The notes beneath the pieces are model-generated. The model searched no databases, was not told the origin of the DNA, and worked only from the letters and a program-made list of their open reading frames with translations. Of a stretch of DNA of 64,000 nucleotides, positions 12,801 through 23,400 are shown one piece after another. The position numbers were made by a program, and so were the translations under genes. Within the stretch, counting starts at the first letter, position 1. Each line of letters begins with the position of its first letter. The DNA comes from Meandrina meandrites (taxonomy: Eukaryota > Cnidaria > Anthozoa > Scleractinia > Meandrinidae), in contig OY855903.1 in NCBI GenBank assembly GCA_963693305.1, positions 26,246,455 to 26,310,454 of the forward strand, read 5' to 3'.

Positions 12801-12855
12801 TGGGGCCGCCATTTTTCAGTTGCCATACTTACAGACGGTATTGTTCATGGCTCAT
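9638..12855 (-). CDS. Small four-exon gene of unknown function (132 aa)
   Basis: Exons on the minus strand are 12855-12833, 12600-12513, 12363-12276 and 9837-9638. Together they give 399 bases (132 aa and TGA) with frame kept at every junction. The donors are CT|GTAAGT, AAA|GTGAGT and GTG|GTAAGC, and the acceptors are TTTACAG, TTTGCAG and GTAACAG. The protein begins MSHEQYRLGRSLNKDWIRG. It has a basic, proline/histidine segment (RHIPHHYRPTEKAK), a serine-rich segment (SASPLRSAS) followed by an acidic ETSDDE patch, and a C-terminal half with PRQLIYSQGQ. There is no signal peptide or membrane helix. I do not recognise the family. Intron 3 contains a 1.5-kb transposon. The start is the first ATG before the first donor. 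The gene is divergent from receptor gene 1. Confidence 0.5.
10559..12065. mobile_element. Non-autonomous PIF/Harbinger-type element, 1.5 kb
   Basis: The termini are TGCACTAGTCATTTGTTTCC and its exact complement, flanked by TAA on both sides (10556-10558 and 12066-12068). The empty site is preserved in the left arm of the inverted duplication (CAAACTAAGTATGCTG, reverse complement), which proves the insertion and its 3-base TWA target, as for Harbinger elements. Subterminal GC-rich runs (CCCCCGC/GCGGGGG) are mirrored. No transposase frame is evident. A possible nested hAT-like element with GGGCTCGAAATT/AATTTCAATCCC ends lies at about 10760-11324. Confidence 0.85.
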
Positions 12856-14612
12856 TTGGCTAAATTCACCGGTTGCTATTCAACTTCAATTCATGGATGT
12901 TTTCGACCTCAAGGGACCGCGGGCGAAGGGACGCGAAGGTTGGTAATTACTCGCCGAAAATTAATTGACCGATTTAAAATCAATCAATAACAGATCGGGT
13001 AAAGTCGAAGAGCTCCAATTGTGTCCGAAATTGAGAGGAAAAAAGCATAAAAAATTTCTTCCGTAGCGTTGATTCATAAGCATTTAGCGCAATATTCTTA
13101 TGCAAATTATATTAAACAAAGCATAAATTTTATTTCGAGGGTTGTGAATTAAACAGGAAGGTTTTAAGCTAATTAAGGAGAGTCCCCCAAGTAACGATTG
13201 CGTGCTCCCTGGTTTTCCCGACGTGTTTTTCTGGTAAATAAAAAAGTAAGAGCAATACAGTTCTATTCCACACTCTGGGATGTTGTGGAGAAGATAAGTC
13301 TGGCGAGGGAGGGAGGACAGTGCGAAAAGAAAACAGAGTGAATATTTTCAAACGGCTTTCACTGGATGGTGATATTTCCAACTTGCTGACGACAAAACTA
13401 CTTGCAAATAAGGAAATGTAAGAACCAAAATACAGACTTCACTTCTGGTATAACAGGGAAGTTAATCGTAAACAGGAACTAAATGCCTCCCTCCCCCCCG
13501 CGCCCGCCCGCGGCTAAATATCACTTTTATCGTTTTATCAAGGCTGCTGCAAGAGAAGTTTCATACCAAACTGTGAGTGAATTAGGGAGTCAACATAGCT
13601 TGACAAAGGTCCATACCATGTTTACCTTTTTATTCATGGGGAGTTATGGCTAAATTCGATCATAAACCGAGTTTTTGCGCCTTTACAAATCGAAGCCGAG
13701 GGTGGCATCACACTTACAGCTATTTACTTACATCTCATAAGTGATTACTATGCCAGGGTTCTCCTTCATTAATTAAACGCATTGAAGCTGATCAGATCAG
13801 GGCGGTCAGACGATAAGATCACACCACTGAACTCACTCTAAACAGGAAGTTAAACGAATGAAGAGACCGGGTTCGAAAACAACTTTGTAAGAAATTTTTC
13901 CTGTCGTTCTGCAGCTCGCCTTGAAGTCTAACCGGAAACAGCTTAAACCAACCCAGAAACTTCCACAAAGATTATAACAGATTTCTCTATCTGGATCCAA
14001 CTTAGCAAAGTAGCGAAATAAAAACAATTTAAAAAGAAGAGAGAGTTTTATTTCACAATCTTAGTGATTGTCCAAATATCCAACAATACCGATAATAAAA
14101 CTAAGTGCTTGCCATGACGTCAATGCATTGTCATTTTAAAATTTTAGCATTACCCAGTAACATGAAAAGCCTGATAAGAGCTTCGAATGAGGGAAACAAT
14201 ACACAAAAATGACTATATTCGAATTGTTAAGAAATATCAGGCCACAGTAACGCCATCACTAGCACTAAACAGTCTGAGATTATTAAAATGTCATTGATTA
14301 AATTCCCCCAATTGCGTGACTGCATACCGAAGCGTGTAAGAGCGATTACTGCCTTCAGGGTAATCAAGGTGTAAAACTGATTTGTATTGTCTGCTACTGA
14401 TTGCTCACGGAATTGTCTTCAAACAATTGATCAATCGTTGCTTTCGAAAGGGTCCGAACAACTCGAATTATTAGTGGTCCAAAGCTGAATATTGCACACT
14501 CATCAGATAAGCGCAGGAGCAAAACTTCTTCGGTTTATTTTAGTAAGCATTCGGTTCTGTTCAAAGCTCTCTCCGCGCGTCATCACCCGGTTCAACTTCT
14601 CAGCGAGTCTGA
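12856..14612. promoter_or_regulatory. Divergent spacer between the small gene and receptor gene 1
   Basis: The two genes are transcribed away from this 1.8-kb region, so it must hold both promoters. I see no convincing TATA box. CTTCTCAGC at about 14597 matches a motif repeated in the upstream regions of genes 2 and 4. A GC-rich CCCGCCCGCGG tract lies near 13501. No other coding exon is supported. Confidence 0.4.
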
Positions 14613-14636
14613 ATGCTGTCTGGAGGAGCTAGAGCA

Positions 14637-14697
14637 ATGATTTTGCACAAGATCCTGACACTGGCACTCTGCGCATCAATCTGCGTTTCCTTCTCAG
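14637..14697 (+). CDS. Gene 1 exon 1: signal peptide
   Basis: It encodes MILHKILTLALCASICVSFS plus one base of the next codon, then TCAG|GTTTGC. A short basic n-region and a long hydrophobic core make a typical signal peptide. The corresponding exons of genes 2-4 end with the same (S)G codon split and the same phase 1. Confidence 0.8.
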
Positions 14698-17380
14698 GTT
14701 TGCGCTAAATTTCAATTTTATTTCCCTAGCTTACATGTTGAACTATTTACTTATTTACAGTTGAAGGGAGTTGAGGTTTCAATTTACATCATGTTCAAAC
14801 GGGTTGCTTATTTTCATAAATCTAAAGGATAGCAAACGTAGATTAGTAAAGTCTATGTTTTTACTTCATTTCGAACAAATTTTAGCCAAAACGGACATTT
14901 TTAGACATCCATTGTGGACTTTGAGTCGGAGAATCGAAAAGTAGGTCTGCAATGTGTACATGCAAGTGCGGGCCCCTTTCTGGATTAAACATGATTGTTC
15001 GTGAGTCAGTTGAGCGAAGGTTTAGACTTCGAATGAGTAATCCTAACGTTGTTGGCTCCTGGATGTTAAAATCAAACAAATCTTTAATAAAAATCAGAGT
15101 TTAGACGGCTAGGAAATATTGCAGATTAGAATAGAATTAGAAAACCACACTTGCATCTTAAACGAGAGTAACCTAATGCCGCGATCAAACAAACGGACAC
15201 AAAATGTTTTTCTAGACTCATCGAGAACTTGTAGTCGCTAGCGTGGATCTCCATAACTTCTCACTGACTAGATACTCGAAGTGTCGGCTGTATATCAGGT
15301 TCCTATATCAGGTGTCTGCGTCATACGCTATGCCAAGTGTTTCGCTATATCCTGACGTACCCGGAAGTGTATTGCCTTATTCAATGGCGATTGTGCTTGC
15401 AAGATTATTCAAAATTCTCCACATGCCCATCCACTTCTTTACGTGTAGCAGAAGAGAAAATTTAAAGAATGCTATAAACACTATGTATTTGGTTGTCTTC
15501 CTTGTTCAGTCTTGTAACTTTCCAGTGAGGTTTCTCTGTTTATCATTTTCATCTTATGTTCAGTTTTAACTCTGGCTGATGTGTTAAACTCACCAAAACA
15601 TTAGGAATGAAAATCACTCACTCGCTTTTTAGTGAAAATCGCTAAAAAAGGCGTGAACATCACTTAGTTTAACGAAGAAAAATTAAAACCTCAATTAACT
15701 TTTTTGATACTGATTTTTAAAGCATAAATCGGCTTTCGAACCGCCATGCTCAGAGGAATTCATGAAGATTGAAACCTCGGGATCAATAATTAATTTATTG
15801 ATCGTGAAAAGTATCAAACCGTTATCAGAATCTTTGAGAAATACGCAGTTTATAACAAAAGAAAAAGATTAGACAGGTAAAAATTGACACTTTCATTGTA
15901 TTTTGTATTTCGGGTTTGAATATTGATCGAGATACTTGAAATAGGAGGTGTTAATTTTAGACCAATTGACGTCAACAAGTATTCGAGATAACGAGAGGTT
16001 CGAAGTTGAGTTGTAAATAGCCCGCAGTAAAATATTTTTCGATCACCATAAAACATTAAACTATATATCTTGATTCCAGTTCCTCCAGTCGAGAGAAGTT
16101 CCGAAAAGTGAGACTCTACCCTACATATCTGACATACTGCAGCAAATTTTGTCAACTATCAAAAACGGCCGAAAAAATTCAAAATCAGATCATGTTGTCA
16201 GACGGTTAATTAGGAAAATTACCGCCGAGATTTTATTTAACCTTACATTCAGTTCAAGTAAGTAATCTGAATTTTGTCACAATTTGATTGGTTCGTCAAA
16301 AAGATTTTTTTGGCAAGTTGAAACCCTTTATTATTCGGCGAGTTTTGTCAGTTTCTGTTTGTGGCCATGCAAAATTGGCTCATTCCATCATTTGTCTTCC
16401 TTTTGTTGGACTTTCGTACACGTTATTAATTATTTTGGTGTAAGCCAATGTTGAAATCTGTTAACTTGAATTTATAGTGTACTACCTCTCAACAAGTAAA
16501 AATTTTGGAACGCAGAGTGAAACACAGATGATACCGACTTATGTTTTTCTTTTTGTTAATTTTTTTTTCCCGAACATCTTTGAAAAAATTTAATGCAATT
16601 GTAAAAGGTTACTAGTCTCTATCATATTATGAACATTTTAATGAAATCTTAGGCTTCTAGCGCATATAGAATTTGTTGACAGTTTACGGAACTAGTCTTA
16701 GGTTACTAAATTGACGATTGATTTTTTAATGCTTTATTATAAACGCATACACACTATATTACACTACATTACAAACATTTTATTACAAACGTTCATACAG
16801 TTGCTGCAGTTTTAGTACGAGATGATTGCGTATTAAATTAATACCTCCTGAACTGTTTAATCAAGGCTATAAATTCGTCTCCTTTGACGTCGAATCCCTT
16901 TTTACAAATTTCCCTCCTTGAACGGACCGTGACTCGAGATTATTGTGGACGGAACCTACAACAAGAAACTAATCGACACAAACCTCAAAAAGATCGACGC
17001 TCCGTTAGTTAATTCGTGATAGTTACAAACATTACAGTCTTCAACACTTACAAACTTGTATGACACGTGTGACTTCTTACAGGCTGAGCCTACGCGCTTA
17101 CATGCTGATGTTTTTTTTTTACTTAGTACTTTACCTATTGTTATGCTAAAACTAGTCATTGATATTACTCGTAAATTAATATTCTGACGGCTCGATGTTT
17201 TTGGAATAGTTAGACCTTTGGTTGGTGGTGTTTGTCATTATACGTATGAATGAATGATAACTTTATTTAAACACGGTAAAATAACAGTACAATAATACAA
17301 AAATACATATAAATTGACCACGATCACGGTAGATAACACAAGCATTGTGCTTAAAATCTGATCGTGTTTAAATAAAGGAT

Positions 17381-17412
<32 letters not shown>

Positions 17413-20400
17413 AACGACGACGACGACGACGATGGGACCAGTGATTCTTCATAAGAATCCTCTCTCACTGATACTAATAGGGACCTTGACAGTACACCTT
17501 ACTGCAAAAGCAAAAAACTGCAAGAATCGTATAAAAATAGACAGCGGCACTGGTCTACAGTGTCTAATAAGATATATGTGTTCTAAATATGGCTCATCTC
17601 TTTTGCCTTTCAGAAGCCTCCAACTCTTCAGTTGCGATTAAAAATGGCACAACTGAGTAAGTTTTCTTCACCTGACGTTACCTATTTCGATTTCAAATAA
17701 CCCTTTGAAACTCTACAGGCTATCCGATGGTTGTAATTATTCTTTTTTTAAATCGTCGTCGAGTTCACGAAGTATAACGAAATAAACAACAACATATGGA
17801 TATTTAATCAGCTAGCTTATTTTAACTCTGTTCACTGATATATTTATTGACATAATGCAAACAGCATCCTTTCATCTCTCAGATGCGTGCCTGCTGACAG
17901 AAACAAACGGTCTGCAGTTAATACAGAATCGGGAGTGTGCATGCCATATCAAACCGCATTTCCAGACGGTTATTGCAAAGATATCATTGGTTATCTACCA
18001 GTCTACGGATCAAACCAATTCGAGCTCCAACTCAACGAAATACGAATGCAACGCTATCAAGTAGCAAAGAAACTTTTAGAGCAGACACGAGGGTATCCAG
18101 CAGAAGACGGCGCTTTTGTTGTGCGGCAAAGCTGTTTGGATATGGTGGACGATGTGTATTGTCACCATTATTTTAAGCGTTGCTATATTTCTTCCAGTCC
18201 ACCACCTATTTGCAGAGAAACATGCGAAGAATTGTTTTTTAATGTGTGTGATCGGGAGTACAAGATGGTGGAAAACTTCACGAACTCAAAAGGCGGTCTA
18301 GATTTCCCCTACTATTTTGACATAATAAACTGCACAACTCTGCCATTTCGGAATGAATCGTCCAACTGCTATTATCCTGACAAGATACGAGGTTAGTGTC
18401 GGCATGAAGACGTCGTCACATTTCATTCAGCAGGGATAAAGGAAGGGAAAAGCCCTACATATCCTTGCACATCTAATGACGCAGAAGACAGCGTCTGGTT
18501 ACCAAGCATGGGCAGGGGAGGGTGTTATAATCTCGTGCAGCGTTACAGCTTGCACTTTATTCTCAAAATGTTCTTCTCAAATTTTAGCCATGCTTCGACG
18601 TAGGTGAAAAGCACTTGGCCGAGGTGTTTTGCGAGAATTTGCAACCGATACGACACTTCCCCCCTACCTTATATTAACACGTTTCGAGCGAAAAGGAACT
18701 GCATAAGCATTTCCTGGTCTTTCAGCTAAGCTAACAAACACGTCCACTGCCACTGCTCTGTCTAAAGATCGAACCATTTTATTTAGGGCTCGTTCTCGAT
18801 CCCCAAATAAAGGGTGGTATAGGACCTGACCGGGAACACACACGCCCAGACTTGCTCCCTACCGATCGATATTAATCAAATAAAATGATAATGAGATTAA
18901 TGTAAAAATTAACTACGGAGGACTGTGCACTACTTTTAAAGGCAAATAAATTAAGACAGCAAAATCATTTGAGTTAAGATTATCCGATGTCAAGGTTAAC
19001 TATCACTAAATTTCTGGTGGCTTCAGATCACCTTCATTAGAGTGGAAAATGTGTGATCGGGAACAGGGGTCACCGAAAATTGAGTGAAAGTTAAACTTTA
19101 CATCGGATGAATCTTAACTCAAATAATCAGTCTACAGATTGCTATAGATAAAGTGTAAAATTAATGTTATGTTTTTTTTACGATCAGACAAACTTGACGT
19201 TCTGGAGAGTGAAGGTGAGTCCTTCTAAACTTCTCCAAGAAATTAATGTTTCGTTAGATTCTGTGAATCAATACTGACCTTCAGTAGTGGAACGCTATAT
19301 TTTTACAAGTGATAAGAATCAGAAGTTATTCAATGTCATCAACATGATTTCCACGAAAGCAGGTTGCTGAAGTTAGTAGATCTTTCTGATTGCTTAATAA
19401 AAGGATTTGCTACCTTTTAAATTTTGATGGCAACATGCTCTAAGTAGCCAATCGGTGAAACTTTAAATTCTATGCCCAGAAAACTGTGGGATGCAGAAGC
19501 TAACGGCCACATTAACTCGTGCTCTTGTCGCGGTCGCTGATCAGGTGGGATAACCAATCACGGAATAGGTGAAACTTTGTAGTATCTTTTTTCTTTTTTC
19601 TTGGTCATTTCAATTTGATAAGAAATAAAATGCAAACAGAGTCAATAAACATGACACCTGGACTATACGTAGCCCACATGTCATGTTTGTTGCCGTTGTT
19701 TTCTTATCAAACTGAAACAATGCAATTGTAATGCTGCAAATGTTGAATTCGACGCCATTTTCTGGTATTTAATTTTGTCTTTGGTATTGAAACTCAAGGT
19801 CAAGGTCAGCCTTTTGTTTGCAGATTGCTTCTATGAAGATGGACGTGGTTACCGTGGCAATAGAAGCGTCACAGTTTCCGGGTACACTTGTCAGTCGTGG
19901 AATGCCCAATGCCCCCATAAGCATAGTATCAACGGAAAGATTTACAAATCGATTGAAGATAGTGGCAATCTATGCCGTAATCCAGGAGGGTTCGCGATGG
20001 ATGGGCCTTGGTGTTTCACCACAAATAGGACCGTGAGATGGGAGTACTGTGATGTGCCGAAATGTGCCAAACTACGTAAGTAGATTCAAATACCAAGAAG
20101 TGGACTTTTTTTGCGACTGGTAGAAAAGTAGCACAAGTATCCGTTTAAGGGATCACTTTCTTTTTCCTACCAAAAGCGTTGACATAATTATCATAGTTTT
20201 ATTGTTTGCATTGTACATTTAACAACCTTCAACCTTTACCAAGTTGAGAGTGAAAAGAGGAATTCCAACTGACTTACCCTCGGCCAACGAAGTAAAACAA
20301 TGCACGATTTTAAGAAGGTTGTTTCTGGACATGAATATTTCTGGATATCACTGCAACAATATATAACTGACCAATTGCAAACGGGTTAATCTCTCTAAAC

Positions 20401-23400
20401 TATCCAATTGCTACTCTGACCGAGTTTTAAGGGTTTTCAGGAATTCCTCCCTCCGAACCAACTTGCACTTCTAAATTTCTATTCGATCGGAAATCCGAGA
20501 ACCAAAGGATTGTCAGTCGCAGGACTCAATGTCATTGTGCAATCCTCATCAAATATTTTCATATGTTACAGTTTCCGAACTTTATCCTTTTTTATAGCAC
20601 CCTCGAACCCACCAGTCAATTTCCGAGGTCACAACATGAGCTCCACAAGCATAAAAGTCAATTGGGGAGATGTTCCAAAGTCCCTTATTCATGGTGTGCT
20701 TCTTGGATTTCACTTGGCCTGTGAGAGACCTAACATGTCGGACAGACATTTTGTGGATTTATCACCAGCAGAGCATAACTGGGTGTTCAAAATGCTCCAT
20801 AAATATAGGAATTATAGCTGCTACTTGAGAGCGTACAATAATTACGGAAATGGTACTTGGAGTAAAGAATTGGTCGTTTCAACTGATGAAGATGGTAGGT
20901 TAGATAATAAGAAAAGTTGAGAGATAAGGACCTATTAAATCGTTGACATTGTTTGGTACTAAACTGTGGTTAAGAGGGCATTATGTGTTAAACGTTTTAA
21001 ATGGGATGAAAGAAAAAAAAGAAGGAAAACGGAGAAAAAGCTAACACACACACACGAAATTGTTTAACTGACTGACCGACCGAATGAATGATTGACAAAA
21101 TGAATGATCATGATTGACTTCCTCCTTCGTGCTCAGCTTATTGGCTGTGGATCCTGCCAATGGAAATAGATTGTACTGCTTACCAATCAGAAGAGATGCA
21201 ACAGACGAAACAAGGAGTCAATACAAACAGAGAAATTTGTTTCTTTGCTATCTGTACAGCTAGTCGGTCGGTACGACAAAGCTACCAATTATGTTGTTTC
21301 TCTTTGACAGTGCCCGACGCTCCGCCTGAGAGTTTAAAGGCCTGGAATCTAAGCTCTACCAGTCTTCACATCCAGTGGGATCCAATACCTTTCGAGCATA
21401 GGAATGGGAAAATTCTTCGATATGTAGTGAGCATAAATTCAAAAGAACTAACAAGGAAGCGACTCAAAGCTACAAAGTACACAGAATCGACATCACTGAC
21501 CATCAAAGGACTTCAGAAATACAGCAAGTATGTGGTCAGTGTTTCTGGGATAACAAGACTAGGTGTAGGACCTGTACGCACAAAAGTGGTGCAAACGGAC
21601 GAAGATGGTAAGAAAGTTAAGTCGTAATTTATAAACAAACATTCATTTAGCATTTCTTTTCATACAGGACCAAACGGCAAAGTCTGCTTGATCATACGTG
21701 AAACGTATGTAATACCTTTGCATAGAGGTACAAAGGTACAATTGAAATGCCTCAAGTAAAGTAAGGAATCTAATTTTATTTCAACCTTTGATGTGAATTA
21801 CAGTAAAACGAACTCAACCGGGGCCACCCAACGATTTTTTTAGCCAATCACAAGACAAGTTTAGAACAAAAGAATTGGGCTTCCTTCATCAGCAGGCCAA
21901 TCACAGCAAGGAGAAAACTTAACTGTTGTTGAGCGAACTTCAATTCTTTTGTTCTAAGCTTATCTTGTGATTGGCTAAAAAACGTTGGGTGGCCCCGGTT
22001 GAGTTCGTTTCACTGTAAGAGCAATCATTAAATTGAATTCTTTTTAACAGAGTCACCCTTTCAACAACGAAGCTGATACGAAAAGAACACGAGAGGAATA
22101 AATACTCTAATGTATATCATAACAGCATTTCATGTAAAAGGTGTAAAGCTAGTATATTCCATTTATTATATACATGCAAGTGTTTTACTGCAAAATAGAC
22201 CCCTCGTAAAATTCAAAGGAAACTGCATCCAGGACCCTAGTAGCTTATTTGCTATTCCTTTACCAGAGGCCGTTGACGTCATTTGTCATTTTTGTACGTT
22301 TGAAGGTGGCTAGCGATAGATCAGTTAGGTTTTCTGAAGTCGACATAAAATCGTTCACCGAGGCCCGGCAGGAAAAATGCTGAAGGGAGACAAAATCTTA
22401 ATGAACTAAAACTGTTCTAGGAGGTTCTTGAGTTTCTAGCCACCGAGCTTCAAGAGTTCACATAAAGCTTGTACTATCAATTCATTTAATGTTTTTTTTT
22501 GTCTATGTAATAATCGCTGCGCTCATTCGTAAAACAATGTTACCAATCAAACATGTAATACATATTGGCGTGTACAACTTCTGTAGGTGGCGAATATTTG
22601 TTAGTAAATGTGATACAAAATCAAATTGCTTACGTACCTATATACGTACCTTAGCAGCATTTGAACACTGCACATTTTTCTCCTCTTTCTAGTTCCGGAT
22701 CGCCCTCCAAAAGACATAACAGCCGTTAGCATAGGAAAAAATACAGTACAAGTTGACTGGAGTCCAGTCCCACCGGAAAATACCAATGGAGAAGTGGTTG
22801 GGTATAAGGTACTTTACAGTGATGTCAACGATACCTCACGTGCCAACAGCAGTTTAGTGTCACCGAAAGAAACGTATGCAAAGATTAAAGGATTGAAAGC
22901 CAACACCAATTACAGTTTTCAGGTTCTGGCATTCACAGCCAAGGGAAATGGGGCTAAGAGTGTGGCGTATTTTGCGAGAACTTTCCCAGGTATTGAAGAC
23001 ATTTTTTGTTCAGTTTTTTTTGTTATTTACCTGGAAAGAGTCTTTTCAAATCGTTCTTCTGAATTTTGCTGTGTTGGCAGAAGTCGAATTCTGAAACAAC
23101 TGATTTTGATTTCATGGTGGCAAGTGTTGTTGCAATCAAAGATTCTTATCGGGCTCGTTATCGGTCTACATATTCATTATCAACAACAACATTGATAGCA
23201 AACAAAATAGCTAGCTAGCTTACAATTTTCCTCTTCAAAGTACAATGGTCAATATACAATTAAATTCAAACTAGTTCCATAGGTTCCCTCAGGAAAAAAA
23301 ACTTACTACCTTCTTTTTTGTTCCATTTGTCTTTCAGAACCAACCATAAAGAATACCGTCGACCCTAGCATAAGCTCCGGAGGGATGCATAGTGCAAGAG

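Noticed and set aside
15243..15569. 108-codon frame in gene 1 intron 1
   Set aside because: No domain, no splice support and no similarity to the other paralogues' introns; hydrophobic composition follows from T-rich sequence.
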